From positions 344,167,846 to 344,231,845 of the forward strand of contig NC_066585.1 in NCBI RefSeq assembly GCF_024323335.1: 64,000 nucleotides of DNA, read 5' to 3'. The DNA is from Lathyrus oleraceus (Eukaryota > Streptophyta > Magnoliopsida > Fabales > Fabaceae). This document shows positions 1-11,370 of this stretch, in pieces. The translations under genes were made by a program, and so were the position numbers. The notes below the pieces were generated by a model. It saw nothing but the letters and a program-made list of their open reading frames with translations, was not told the origin of the DNA and did no database searches. The stretch's first letter is position 1, and every line of letters starts with the position of its first letter.

Positions 1-824
1 TCATTTTGGACTGTTGTTGATGTTTGCATGCTAGGTGATTAGCGTACATAGCATGGCCCTTGGGGTGGTAGCTAATTCCCATGGTGAGGAATTAGTGATG
101 TGAGTCACTAGGTCCCAAATGAGTGGGACTAGTGAGCTTGGTAGCCGTACCTGGATTTGGTCGGTGAAGTTGAACTATATGTTCACGAATAGTCGGTACC
201 GCATGCATGGAGTCTCATTGCATAATGTATGTATGGCGTATAATATGAATGGATGTATTCTAATATTATACGTATGTTTTGTGTTGGTGTTGAGTATGAA
301 TTGAGATTATACGTGTGCTTTATGTTGGTGTTGAGTATGATGTTTGAGTTGATGTGCCGTTACTGAATGTGTGTTATGATTAGGGTGATGAAATGTGTTA
401 AATTACTTAACATTGCATGATATTTTATAATGCTTATTATATCGAATGAGGAACTCACCCTTACAACTATTTTTCAGGTAACGAGCAGTGATTGAGTAGG
501 AGCTAGTGCTTGAAGTCTAGTGTATTTCCTTAGTGGGTCATGCCCTGGTAGATGTAACATCGGGATGGGATGTTTTAAATGTTTTATTGTTGGTTGTGAA
601 CCAGTTTACATGTAATATGCATACATGTTTTGCATGATTGATTTAATCTCTATCCGCTGCGTATTGTGCAAATGCTTTATGTTTTGAATTAATAAAAGAG
701 CATGACAGTTATCATGGTGAATGGTGTGAAGTAATTGTGTGACACCCTTAATTGCATATTTACTCTGATTGGTATATGTTGTTATTTTAATTAAACTTTT
801 GGGGTATTTTAGAAGGGTGTTACA
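1..824 (+). mobile_element. 3' part of an LTR, possibly chromovirus (Tekay-like)
   Basis: No coding frame of note is present. The stretch is T/G-rich, has a late segment typical of gypsy LTRs and ends in GGGTGTTACA, a form of terminus I associate with chromovirus LTRs. Directly after it, sequence resembling group-X LTRs begins, so this LTR probably sits inside one. Its 5' end and target duplication lie outside the window. The chromovirus assignment rests on general appearance only. Confidence 0.4.
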
Positions 825-1314
825 TTTCCTGCTTGTGTTTTGTTTGGCATGCGTTAGCCGAGCTACGAGTGCTCTGATTCTTCTCTGGTTAGAGAAGATA
901 CGTATGCATAGGATGCGACGTCCTAGCGAGCACGTTTCCCCTGTCCCGAACTACGTCGACTCTGATTTCCGTGCTTGACAGACTACGTAGGCCCAGGATG
1001 CGATATCCTGCCGAGTCCCGTTTCTTCCGTCCTTCCTGTGTTTCCTTCCAGTGTGTGTGTGCAGTTTGTGAGCAGTGTTTAGCAACCTTTCTTCTATTCT
1101 TTTGTGCGTGGATCCCGTCGAGTAAGACGGATGCGTAGGGGTGCTAATACCTTCCCTTCGCATAACCGACTCCCGATCCCATCTTTCTCTGGTCACGAGA
1201 CCATGTCTTGTCCAGGTTTACTTCGAGCGTTTCCTGTCCCTCCTTTGGGATAAATAACGCACGGTGGCGGCTCTGTTGTTTCGTTTTCCTGCCGGTTTTT
1301 CGCGTAATGCGACA
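825..1314 (+). mobile_element. 3' end of a group-X (Ogre/Tat-like) LTR
   Basis: This matches the 3' part of the solo LTR at 31826-34494 and the inverted copy starting at 19116. Shared features are the small-hairpin units (855-925, 994-1010), the block GGTGCTAATACCTTCCCTTC, the phrase GGGATAAATAACGCAC followed by GTGGCG, and the end GCGACA. It stops at 1314, where sequence assigned to the LTR of element A begins. Its 5' part is interrupted by the LTR at 1-824 or lies off the window. Confidence 0.65.
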
Positions 1315-1558
1315 ATGTTGGGCAACACGGGTGGCCGTGTCAGGGCTACTGTACCGTCAAATTACTTCCGATTCCCTTAAAGAGTCCTTCGGTATTCTTG
1401 CTTACACCTGAACCCAGTAAAACTACCACAAGGAGACTTAAAATGGAGTATAATGATTCAAACCAAAGATGATCATAACAGGTAGAATAATGTGTTACCG
1501 ACTTCATAAAATTGTGCCGAATGAGTGTCAGAAAACAAGTAGAATTGGAGACCGATCA
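1315..1558 (-). repeat. Left (3') LTR remnant of element A
   Basis: Bases from about 1367 to 1558 match 10202-10442, except that a segment of about 48 bp (near 10310-10357) is absent here. On the minus strand the LTR begins TGATCGGTCTCC, directly after a degenerate polypurine region (1559-1600). Bases 1315-1366 contain ACACGG-GTGG-CCGTGT (1325-1340), the same palindrome style as the 4565-4752 array of element A. I therefore assign them to this LTR, which is truncated at 1314. Confidence 0.6.
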
Positions 1559-2960
1559 CAACCACAAACTTATCTCATTGCTTGCCCTCAAGTGATGCTC
1601 GAGACATCATGATGGTCACCCCTAAATTTTCATCCACAATGCTACTGTGATCTTTCGCGATTCTCTTTTCACTTTTCGTTCATCGTTTTATCTTCCCCGA
1701 CTTCCGACGCTCCGCTACACATTCACATTGACGTACCTTCTGACCTGTAGCTTTTCACACTCTCACTAAATCTCTTGGGGTCAAAGTGTTTTCACTCAAA
1801 AATGGAGCATGCAAAGTCAACTCTTAGGTTTGAATAACAGATACCTTCATAACAAAAACACACCACACACACTATTCGAGGACTTTTTAGGTTGTAATGG
1901 GGCTAAGGTGCGAGGTGGGAAAAACTAACAAAACAAAAAGGGAAAAAATAGAGGTTCAGGCTCAAAGTCCGTGTTGCTACCCTCGTAACTATGTTCAATC
2001 TTTCAATCAAGAGGTTTTTATTTTGGCCACCGTTCTTGTTAGGATTCATTGGCTCTTATTTTTCTCTTCTTTTTTATGCGCTCTTTTGAGGATGCTTTTT
2101 GCCAACCTCAATACTTCTAGATAAGTGCTTCATTATACTTCTCATAATTTTTCATTTCTCTTTTTTTTTTATCTTTTGAAGTTTCATACTTTTCTATTTT
2201 TTTCTGCACTTATCTAGTCCTCATCGGTGTCCCTAAAAAATGAAGAAACCCCAAACTTAGGAGTTTTCACAGATCCGGAGTCAACAACATTTATCCAAGC
2301 AAGGTACAATAGTGTTTGGGCTTACGGTTATTTACAGTGGTTAAACAACAAAAAAAAGGAAATATGGCTCGAATTGGGTGAACGAAGGGTAATAATGGCG
2401 GGTTGGATGGAAAGGCTCAGGGTTAAAACAAAAAAATTGCCTCAGTGTGTACATGTGTGTTATGAAATTCCAACATCTACTATGCAAACTCAGAGAGACA
2501 GAGACATACCTGAAAATCTCTCATGATGACAAGTGTTTGGCCTTTTTGTAGTTCTCACCATGTTTGGTATAACATACATGTTTCCAAGGTACCTCTTAGT
2601 GTGATGTAGCTTCGTCTTTGCTTCGGGTACAGAGTATTCCTGTGTAGTCCAATGGCAGAGAATCGCGTTCGATTATTCAGATCAACATCATCAACTTTCG
2701 GGGGTTTCCAGAAGAGCAAGTAGAGGAGTGTGTCTTTCATCCAATCGCTCCAAGCCTTATCATTCATCCGACACGAATTTCCTCTATCTGTAACACACAA
2801 AATACCACACAACTAATTACTTAAACAAAAATAATAAAATGCTGAAAATACTAAGAACAAATAATAACCCCCCCCCCCCCACACACACACACACTTGAAC
2901 CAAACATTGTCCACAATGTTTAAAATAAGATATAGGGGGGACTCATACATCCTCACTACG
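1559..2960 (-). other. 3' untranslated region of element A
   Basis: No retroviral domain is visible here, and short ORFs in this stretch do not resemble anything known. On the minus strand it starts with the tail GGACAATGTTT followed by a G/T-rich run (about 2870-2925) that follows env-like ORFs in Athila elements. It ends with CTTGAGGGCAAGCAA (about 1580-1595) and a decayed polypurine tract at the LTR edge. The end of element C has the same layout. Confidence 0.55.
2868..2895. repeat. Simple repeat, poly-C then (AC)n
   Basis: A run of 12 or more C followed by (CA)n lies in the 3' UTR of element A. On the minus strand it is the GT/G-rich run after the GGACAATGTTT tail. Confidence 0.85.
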
Positions 2961-2989
2961 GTGGAGCAAATTGCAACATCAGTCATTAC

Positions 2990-4222
2990 ATTATCGCATG
3001 CATCTCATCCATAACAGTCCCTTGACGAGCTTGCTCTATGCCTTGGCATGTTTGCTACACTCAGAGATCACCGATCTCCATCTGCATCCATGACCATTGG
3101 TCCGGTGTCACATATGATGACCCGACACCTGTATGCATGGTGTCCTTTGGCGGAGCAACAAACTGCTCTTGCTCCTTTTCCTGCACTTCTTCCTCTTATT
3201 GGTCACCTACAACAAATGGGTCAACATTTAGCTCGTCCATATCGTCTAGGACGACACTCTCACATAGCCAATTGGCAGTGTTGGCAATACTTATTCTTGC
3301 AGGGTTAGGAAGAGCCATGATAAACTGACCAGAACTCATCAAAGCATATAATTAGAAATTTGGGATATCATACCTTGCTGAACCAACGTGTTCATGTCCA
3401 ACTTATGCTTACCTGACACCGGTGTGTTGTTTAGTGCAGCAGGGTCATAACCGAAATGGTGGGCAATCTGCGTGATTATGCGCCTGATGGAAACTCCCCC
3501 TTGAGCCGCTCTGCCTACTCTACCGAGGTAGTCCGCTGCAAATGCAGCAACGCTCACAACAACTCGGTTTTCCATGGAAAATAGAAAGAAAAACTCCCTC
3601 TGGGTAGCCACACCTGTACTATCACCCCTACCGAAAAGCATGAAAGCCAGTACCTTCTGAGCATACCTGAAACATGGGTTCTGAATGCCAAATGCTTTCT
3701 CCCCCTTTGCAACATAATCTGGTCGCCCCATGATGGCCAACCAGAAAGTCTTAGCATCAAAGATATTCGGTATGACTCCGGGGCCATACAGGGGTAAGCG
3801 GAGAATCTCACCCAGCTACTCAACTGTCAACTTGTGGTCGACATTATATAACCTGAAATTCATTGTCCCTCCATAGTACATCATTGTACCTATCCATCCT
3901 TTTTTCAACTTGAACTCAATGGTGCTAAAAAATTCTAAAGTAATGCGCTCATATGTAGGCGTTTCACAATGCACAAATTAAAGCATTCCTAGGACATGAA
4001 ACATCCTGTCCAATTCCTCCGATAGACCAAATTGAGCTAAAGTGTCAGAGCATAAATACCTCGTCGGTGTTATCTTACGCTTGACGTGAGATGAGTAACG
4101 CCTTTCATGCTCCGTGTTGTCGAAAATTATGTCGTGCGAATTCGGATGACGGATGGTCCTTTTCCGAGGCCTTGATGGCTCAGCCTCTGTTTGCTTCCCC
4201 TTAGAATTCGCTTAGGCGACAT
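2990..4222 (-). pseudogene. Athila env-like / ORF-1-type protein, element A, broken
   Basis: The minus-strand ORF starts at 4222 with a short lysine/arginine-rich N-terminus (begins MSPKRILRGSKQ). The signature PTYERITLEFFST follows around 3960-3920, then a conserved block with FRYAQKVLAFMLFGR (about 3680-3630). An acidic C-terminal part extends to about 2990. The same two signatures occur in both modules of element C. In the family this ORF follows integrase and has been called env-like. Its function is not established, and I see no signal peptide or convincing membrane segment. A frameshift near 4190 and stops near 4000, 3815 and 3337 break it. The longest open piece is 3740-3339. Confidence 0.7.
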
Positions 4223-4564
4223 GATTGGTTCCTGCAAACAAAATTTATGAATAAAAATAAAGTATGGAATAAGGAAAAAAATATTACCATGGACTTGTAG
4301 AGGACGGAGAGTGGAGCAACTTTCGTGAAGGGAGTCGGTGATTTGGACGGAGTATGGCGGTAAAGGAGTGAGCTTTTGTTGGTGAGGTTATGGAGAAAAA
4401 TAGAAAGAGAATGGAGGAAGAAGGAAGGTTTGGTGAAAATGGGAGAGAGAATAGGTAAAAATAAGATTAAAGGGATTAAATTGGATTAAAAAGTGTTTTA
4501 ATAGGTGAAAAATTCAGGTGGGGGCCATAAAATCCAAAATTTTGAAATTCAAGATTTCCAGCCC
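4223..4564 (-). other. Leader between palindrome array and env-like ORF, element A
   Basis: This is a purine/T-rich noncoding stretch of about 340 bp. On the minus strand it contains an AT-rich CTATTAAAAC (about 4490-4500) that could be a weak TATA-like site downstream of the array. No ORF or domain is supported. Confidence 0.4.
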
Positions 4565-4752
4565 TGCTTCCTGACACAGGCTGTGTCCCGTGACATGGGA
4601 GGCCATGTCAGGATGTTGGATAAGTCCACCACGCACGGTAGAGCTGACATGGGCCGTGTCAGCTGACACAAGCGGTTGTGTCAACCTACTGGAAAACCAT
4701 AGCTCCCTTGGTGCCTTTCCTGACGCGGGCACCCATGTCAGGGCCCTGTATT
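4565..4752. repeat. Array of short palindromes, TGACA...TGTCA type
   Basis: Five inverted repeats lie between integrase and the env-like ORF of element A. They include GACACA-GGC-TGTGTC (4572-4586), TGACATGG-GAGG-CCATGTCA (4591-4610), GCTGACA...TGTCAGC (4643-4663), TGACACAA-GCGG-TTGTGTCA (4664-4683) and a looser copy at 4721-4740. Two units have perfect 8-bp arms, different inner bases and a 4-nt spacer ending in GG. The ORF reading through it (4759-4514) has no family resemblance. Confidence 0.8.
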
Positions 4753-4969
4753 CTTCCAAAAATTTGATGATCTTCTCTATTCTTTTAGCAAAAAGTCTTC
4801 TATGAGTTTGGCTTAAACCTTTCCTTTTGTCTTGTGTGATTTACTTTGCGAACCTACAAACAAAATTTTTGAAACACACCAAACAACTGAAATTATTAGA
4901 ATTAAACTGTGTGGATTGCCTCCCACGAAGCGCTACGTTTAATGTCGTATGGCTCGACGGTCGTCTCTC

Positions 4970-6220
4970 TTATCCTCTAAGACGAACATTTTTAATCAGA
5001 CCACTTTCCTGCCCTTTGTAGTAATGTTTCAACCTTTGTCCGTTCACCTTAAATGTATCCTCATTACTAGGATCTTTAAGTTCTATTTCTCCATAGGGAA
5101 ACACTCTGTGAACCAAAAACGGACCCGACCACCTGGATTTCAACTTTCCCGGAAAGATTTTTAGCCTGAAATTGAACAAGAGCACCAGTTGTGCCTCGAC
5201 AAACTCATTTCTCTATAACTTCTGATCATTCCATTTTTTTGTCTTCTCCTTATAGAGTTTGGAATTCTCATAGGCTTGATTCCTAAACTCTTCTAACTCG
5301 TGGAGCTGAAGAATTCAGGATTCACCAGCTTTAGCAAAATCATAATTTAAGAATTTGGATGCCCAAAATGCTTTGTGCTCCAACTCTAGTGGCAAGTGAC
5401 AAGCTTTATCGTAAACTAACTGATAAGGAGACATACCTATGGGTGTTTTAAATTCCGTTATGTATGAACATAGTGCATCTTCTAACTTCACTGCCCAGTC
5501 TTTTCGAGATGCGCATACAATCTTTTCCAGTATTTGCTTTATCTGCCCGACATGGCTACTCGTTTGCGGGTGATACGGAGTGGCGATCTTGCGTTTAAAA
5601 TTATATTTCTTTAGCATATTCTCCATCAGTTTGTTTAAGTGCTCTCGGCATTCCAAATCTCGACAAAATATTATTCTTCAGAAAGGTCACAACCACTTTA
5701 GAATCATTGGTGGGAAATGCCACCGCTTCCACCAACTTTGATACGTAGTCCACTGCTACAAAGATGTAATTCTTTCCAAATGAAGGTGGAAACGGCCCCA
5801 TGAAGTCTATTCCCCATACATCAAAAAATTCTACTTCAGACATAACGTTTTGCGGCATTTGATTTCTCTTAGAAATATTCCCCGTTCTTTGACATCTGTC
5901 GCACTCCTTGACTATGTCTTGGGCATCTTTGAATAGTGTGGGCTAATATAGACCTGACTGAAGGACTTTAGCCACTATTCTATCACCACTAAAGTGTCCT
6001 CCATAATCCGAGTCATGACAAGCTCTAAATAGATCCCTTTGTTCCTCTTCCGGGATGCATCTTCTGACTAACCCATCTACTCCTTTCTGGTATAGGAATG
6101 GGTCATCCCACAAGTAGAACCTGCAATCATGAACAAACTTTTTCTTCTTGTTAGAATCAAAATCGTGAGGGATTACACCCCCAACAAATCATTCGCATAG
6201 TCTACGAACCACGGAATACC
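4970..6220 (-). pseudogene. Integrase, element A, broken
   Basis: The N-terminal zinc-binding region is degraded (about 6220-5860). The catalytic core begins in the 5858-5601 ORF, where WGIDFMGPF supplies the first Asp. The second Asp region (normally SDGG) is altered to TDGE at a frame change near 5650. The third acidic residue, expected in a QVEVSN-like block, is not recognisable ([10 protein letters not shown]). The C-terminal part (5185-4970) keeps the GPY/F-type motif SRWSGPF seen in gypsy integrases. Several stops and shifts separate the pieces. It would have inserted cDNA into the host genome but cannot be functional. Confidence 0.85.
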
Positions 6221-6331
6221 GATGACAGCGAGGATATGTTCATCAGCGAACTCATCCTTTATCGGTCGCTTCTCTTTTGTTTCATCAATTGGTGACATTC
6301 AGGATAAATGATTCGCTACTGTGTTTTCACA

Positions 6332-7822
6332 TCACCTTTTGTCCCAAATCTCTACATCAAATTCTTGGAAGAGTAAGATCCACCTGAGAAGCCTCGGCTT
6401 AGAATCCTTGTTAGCAAACAAATATTTTAAAGCGACATGATCAGTATAAATGACAACCTTCGATCCTAACAAATATTTCCTGAATTTGTCAAATGCATAA
6501 ACCACGGTCAATAACTCTTTCTCAGTAGTTGTATAGTTCATCTGTGCAGGGTTTAGCACATGAATAGCATACTAAATGACATGTAGCAGCTTCTCTCTTC
6601 ATTGTCCTAGAACTGCCCCTACAGAAATATCACTAGCATCACACATGATCTCAAACAGAAGAGACCAATCTGGGGCAATAACAATTGGTGCTGAAATCAA
6701 TTGGTTCTTCAATGTCTCAAAAGTTGTGGTGCATTCTTAGTCGAACATAAAAGCCTTATCCTTAACCAATATAGTGGTCAACTGTTTTGGGATTTTTGAG
6801 AAATCTCTTATGAACCTGCAGTAAAAATCCGCGTGTCCTAAGAAACTCTTGATACCCTTCTCATTAATAGGAGGCGGAAGTTTAGATATCACTTTCTCTT
6901 TTTCTTGGTCAACTTTAATTCCTTTGTAGGAATTTTTGTGACCCAATACTAGCCCTTCTCGCACCATGAAGTGACATTTCTCCCAGTGTGGAATTAAATT
7001 TGTTTTCTGGCACCTGTCTAAAACAAGAGAAAGGTTAGTTAAACAGTTATCAAATGAGGATCCAAAGACCGAAAAGTCATCCATGAACACTTCCATATGC
7101 TTTTCAAGCATGTCAACAAAGATGCATGTCATGCAGCGTTGGAAGGTGGCTGGAGCATTACACAACCCGAATGGCATTCTTCGGTATGCAAAGACGTTAT
7201 ACGGGCATGTGAATGTTGTCTTCTCTTGGTCTTCTGGAGCAACTGCAATTTGATTATAACCGGAGTATCCATCTAGAAAATAGTAGTAATCATGTCCAGC
7301 TAATCTTTCCAACATTTGGTCAATGAATGGTAACAGGAAGTGGTCCTTCCTAGTCGTTATGTTTAACCTCCTGTAGTCAATACACACGCGCCAACCGGTA
7401 ATTGTCCTTGTAGGGATTAACTCATTCTTTTCAATTCTTATTATGGTTGTTCCCCCTTTCTTTGGGACCACATGCACCAGACTCACCCAAGGGCCATTAG
7501 AAACAGGATATATAAGACCTACGTCTAACAATTTCACCACCTCTTTCCGAACTAGTCCTTTCATTACTGGGTTGAGTCTTCTCTGTGGTTGGACCACCGA
7601 TTTGTGGTCTTCTTCCATGAGAATTTTATGCATGCACACAGTAGGGCTAATACCTTTCAAGTCCTCAATTTCCCATCCAATAGAATTTAAGTATTTTTTT
7701 AGGACTTGGATGAGCTTCTCTTCTTGGATATTCTTGAGGCTCAAATTTATGATAGCCGGGCATTTACCTTCATAATCGAGAAAGACATATTTGAGATTCT
7801 CAGGAAGTTGTTTCAACTCCAT
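6332..7822 (-). pseudogene. Reverse transcriptase and RNase H, element A, broken
   Basis: The RT is unusually well preserved in 7822-6737. The N-terminal Athila signature LKGISPTVCMHKILM is followed by HVVPKKGG, VCIDYRRLN, LDGYSGYNQI, RRMPFGLCNAPATF and the catalytic box FMDD, all in one frame. A stop near 6735 separates it from the connection and RNase H part. That part (6559-6332) has the pieces [10 protein letters not shown] and [11 protein letters not shown]. It copied element RNA into cDNA and degraded the template. RT belongs to the gag-pol frame that here also breaks between protease and RT. Confidence 0.9.
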
Positions 7823-7909
7823 TCCCTTCTTGGGCTCTTTATCCTCCTCACTAGTTTAAGGTATTCGTAAATCTTCCCATCGGTGTGGTCGAGATCCTTT
7901 CCACGGGGG

Positions 7910-8791
7910 TTATGCGTCCATCAAGGCCAGCACTTCAGATTCCCCGTTGTCCACATCTTTATCACTGTCTAAAATGGACAAACTCAACACTTTTTCCAAA
8001 GGTAACTTTGGTCCATTCAAAGGACTATCATACGTAATCACTTGATCTAAAACCTCTATAGTATGACTGGTACAAATATCATCTTTGTACTTCATAGTGT
8101 TTCGAACATCAATCTTAAATTTCTCATCATAAACCTTCAATGTCATAGTCCCTTCTTCTATGTTGATCAAGCATCTTCCCGTCTCTAAAAAGGATCTCCC
8201 AAGAATGAGAGGGATCTCTTCATCTTCAGGAATTTCTAGAATCACGAAATCCACCGGGAATACAAACCTGTCAACTTTCACCAGAGCATCTTCAACAATA
8301 CCATAGGGTTTCTTGACCAAATTATTGGCGAATTGAAGTGCCATCCTGGTATCTTACACAACCCCTATACCAAGCTTCTTGTATATGGATAATGGCATGA
8401 GACTCACACTTGCTCCTAGATCAGTAAGAGCCTTTTTGAATGACCTATCTCCAATGGTACAAGGAATAGTGACCGCTCCTCGATCTTTCTTCTTCATTGG
8501 GATCTTCACACCCTGCAAAATAGCACTACAAGTTTCGGTTAGAATAATCGGGTTGCTGTCGATGGCACGCCTCTTAGAAATGACGTCCTTCATGAACTTG
8601 GAATAAGTAGTCATTTTTTCAAATGCTTCCAAAAGCGTAATGTGAATTTCTAGCTTCTTGAACAACTCTAGGAACTTCTCAAAGTTTTTCTCATGTTGCC
8701 CCTTTTTCTTTTTTCTGGTGGGAAAAGGAAGCTTAATGACCGACTTAAGCTCAATGACTGTTTCTTTCACTACTGGGTTCGGTGCCACCAA
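7910..8791 (-). pseudogene. Aspartic protease region, element A, broken
   Basis: Two ORFs (8791-8354 and 8344-7910) are separated by a stop near 8350. The first ends with the Athila protease active-site block LTDLGASVSLMPLSI (Asp present). The second has the flap and C-terminal part including PLILGRSFLETGR. It would process the gag-pol polyprotein. Upstream residues are lysine-rich and align with the linker in element C (46010-46160). Confidence 0.85.
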
Positions 8792-10184
8792 TTTCTCCCT
8801 TACAATTGCACTAGGTAGAGCACCTTATTCTTGAGAACTCGAGGCTAATATCTGTGCTATTTGACCCATCTGGACTTCAAGATTTTTTATGGAAGCGTTG
8901 GTGTTTTTCTGATTGTTTCGGGTTTCTTCTTGGAATTGAACATTATGGGCTGCCATTCTTTCAATGGAAATCTCCCAATCAACTTTCTTAGGGGCTTGTT
9001 GTTGTTGTTGTTGGTGATATTGAGTTTGGTATTGACCGTGTTGAGGAGCATTCCCTTTCTAGTCTTTCCATGAGAAGTTGGGATGATTCTTCCAACCCGG
9101 ATTGTACATGTTGGAATAGGGATTATTCTGCTTCAAAACTTTGATTTCCTTCACTTGTTGAGGAGTTTCAAAACAATACACCATTTGGTGCGGACCATTA
9201 CAAATCTCACAACAGACACTAGGAGCCGGTTGGACCTGTGCCACCTGTTGGGTACCTATATTCATCGCCTTCAACTTCTTCTCAATGTCAGCAGCTATAG
9301 TATCTTCGATACGGATTTTATTGGTTTCCAATATTAATTTATAGCCCCTTATGATTTACGTTGACATCTGTCGTACATCCCCAAGTGCTCATTAGCAGCA
9401 ATAGCTTCAATGATCTTCTTGATACCGGCGGCTGTTGAGAAATTAGTAGAGCCACCCACTGCGATATCAATCAACTATTTGGTCATTATTTTGAGACAAT
9501 TCATAAACATCTGCATCTGATCGGTTGGATCCATATTATGAGTTAGGGAGGTGACCAGGACTCTCTTGAATCTCTTGTAGGCTTCTCCCAAAGTTTCCCC
9601 GTCCTTCTACTTAAAATTCAGAATTTCATACCTCTTTCATAGAAAAACCGACCCTGGGAAATACTCATTCAGGAAGGCTTTTTCCATCTCTTCCCAAGAT
9701 GTGATGCTACCAGATGGTAGAGAATAAAACCATTCTTCGGCTTCTTCCGCTAAGGTGAACGGGAACATTCTCAACTTCTTAGCTTCTTCGGTGTGACCAT
9801 CAATTTTTAGAGTGTTGCTCATGGTCAGAAACCTCTGCAAATGCCTGTTTGCATCTTCATTCACATTTCCAGTGAAATGCTTACTTTCAAGTTGATTAAT
9901 AGTACTAGGATGTAGTTGGAAATTAGCCACGTTCATTGGTTGGTGCATTTGCACCTCCGTAGTCACCCAACAGTCTTTCTGGTAGTGGTAGATTCTCCCC
10001 CATTATTTTGATCTCTCTCTCTCTGGACCTGAATCTGAACCTGAATGAATGGAAGGTTGTTCTTCATTTGATTCCAGTCATGCCAATCGAGCTTGTCTGA
10101 GTCTTTCCCGCAAAGTTCTTTCGATTTCTGCGTCAAAAGGAAAATTAGTTGAGGCCTTACCTCGCATACAAATACCAGACACAA
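8792..10184 (-). pseudogene. Gag with zinc knuckle, element A, broken
   Basis: An N-terminal short block LPLPERLLGDYGG is read from about 10005. The core capsid-like part (9966-9637) has EDANRHLQRFLTMSNT and the EEWFYSLPSGSITSWEEM block typical of plant gypsy gag. A zinc knuckle CCEICNGPHQMVYC lies at about 9220-9180 in the 9331-9059 ORF. At least three frame changes and several stops interrupt it. It encoded the virus-like particle shell and the RNA-binding nucleocapsid. Confidence 0.8.
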
Positions 10185-10201
10185 ATTAGTGGATATTAAC
10201 G

Positions 10202-10442
10202 TCCGATTCCCTTGGCGAGTCCTTCAGTATTCTTGCTTACACCTGAAACCAGTAAAACTACCACAAGGAGACATAAAATGGAGTATAATAACGCAAACCA
10301 AAGATGATCATAAAAAATGAAATAGAAATTCAAACATCTAATTTACTAACAATATAACATAACAGGTAGAATAATGTGTTACCGACTTCGTAAAATTATG
10401 CCGAATGAGTTTCAGAAAACAAGTAGAATTGGAGACCGATCA
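10202..10442 (-). repeat. Right (5') LTR remnant of element A
   Basis: This is a direct repeat of about 1367-1558 and carries the extra segment of about 48 bp. It ends ...GACCGATCA at 10442, the complement of the LTR start TGATCGGTC. On the internal side (10150-10201) there is no Athila-type primer-binding site (TGGCGCCGTTG...), so the U5 end and primer site appear deleted. The next base, 10443, is in the gag-protease region of element B. Confidence 0.7.
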
Positions 10443-11370
10443 GTGCTCGAGCAAGCCTATGTTGAGCGCGATGTTACTGTGGATTAGTTGACCACATTGT
10501 GGCTAACATTACTTCATGCAATAACTTGAGCTTTTGTGATGAAGAACTTCCTGAGGAAGGTAGAAATCACAATTTGGAACTCCATATTTCTATGAATTGC
10601 AAGGAGGATGCACTGTCTAACGTATTGGTCAATACTGGTTCATCTTTGAACGTGCTTCCGAAATCAACTATGTCCAGACTTTCCTACCAAGGGGCCCCGA
10701 TGAGGTATAATGGCATGATTGTCAAAGCATTTGATGGTTCTCGCAAAACCGTCATTGGTGAAGTGGACCTTCCAGTCAAGATAGATCCGAGTAATTTCCA
10801 GATTACTTTCCAAGTAATGGATATACACTTGGCCTATAGGTATTTATTGGGAAGGCCATGGATCCATGAAGTTGGAGCTGTAATATCTACTCTGCTCCAA
10901 AAGCTTAAATTTGTGAGGAATGACAAGCTTGTCGTTGTTGGTGTAGAGAAACCACTTTTAGTGAGCCACCTGTCATCCTTTTCTTATGTTGAAGCTGAGG
11001 AGGAGGTTGGAACTCCGTTCCAAGCCTTGTCCATTGCTGAAGTGAAGAAAACCGAGGCACCCATGTCGTCTTTCAAATATGCTCAGAAAGCTATTGAGGC
11101 TGGCTGTACTGATCAGTGGGGCCGCATGATAGAAGTTGCCAAGAATAAGAATAGGGCCGGATTAGGATTTCAACAAGGGTTGTTCAATGTCAAAGCTTAA
11201 GAAGTGCAACCAAGTTTCCGAAGTGAAGGATTCATCCATGGTAATGAACAACACTCAGCTGCTGTGATTGAGGATGATGAAAACGAAGACTGTGCCAACT
11301 TTGTGACGCATGGCGAGACTTGCAATAATTGGGTTGCTGTTGATATTACTATTATCATTCACCGCTCTAA
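10443..11370 (+). pseudogene. Gag-protease exon (before intron), element B, broken
   Basis: The sequence starts at the LEQAYVE block. A one-base deletion near 10485, judged against element D, shifts the frame. The main open piece, 10499-11200, contains the protease: VLVNTGSSLNVLPK holds Asn where the catalytic Asp of DTGS should be (codon 10631-10633). YRYLLGRPWIHE follows further on. A TAA at 11198-11200 is premature, since similarity to D resumes immediately after it (EEVQPSFRS...) and runs in frame up to 11370. The exon ends at a GT splice donor. Confidence 0.85.

Larger units (their letters stand above)
1315..10442 (-). mobile_element. Element A: degenerate Athila-lineage Ty3/gypsy retrotransposon
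   Basis: Read on the minus strand, domains run gag (about 10150-9060), protease (8791-7910), RT and RNase H (7822-6332), integrase (about 6220-4970), a palindrome array (4565-4752), an env-like ORF (4222 to about 2990), 3' UTR and LTR. The order and protein motifs are those of the Athila lineage. Terminal direct repeats are recognisable at about 1367-1558 and 10202-10442. The right flank at 10443 continues the coding sequence of element B, so A inserted into B. The left flank is lost, because a foreign LTR abuts at 1314. Stops and frameshifts in every domain make it non-autonomous. Confidence 0.85.

Noticed and set aside
1..824. Possible host-gene intron or UTR at the left edge
   Set aside because: Termini and context fit an LTR better, and no exon-like frame is present.
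1897..2526. Two ORFs of 75 and 99 codons
   Set aside because: They lie in the 3' UTR of element A, have no family resemblance, and one starts with a non-ATG codon.
3038..3328. Overlapping plus-strand ORFs of 96 and 86 codons
   Set aside because: Antisense to the C-terminal part of the env-like ORF of element A, which explains the openness.
7443..7775. 110-codon plus-strand ORF
   Set aside because: Antisense shadow of the well-supported RT of element A.
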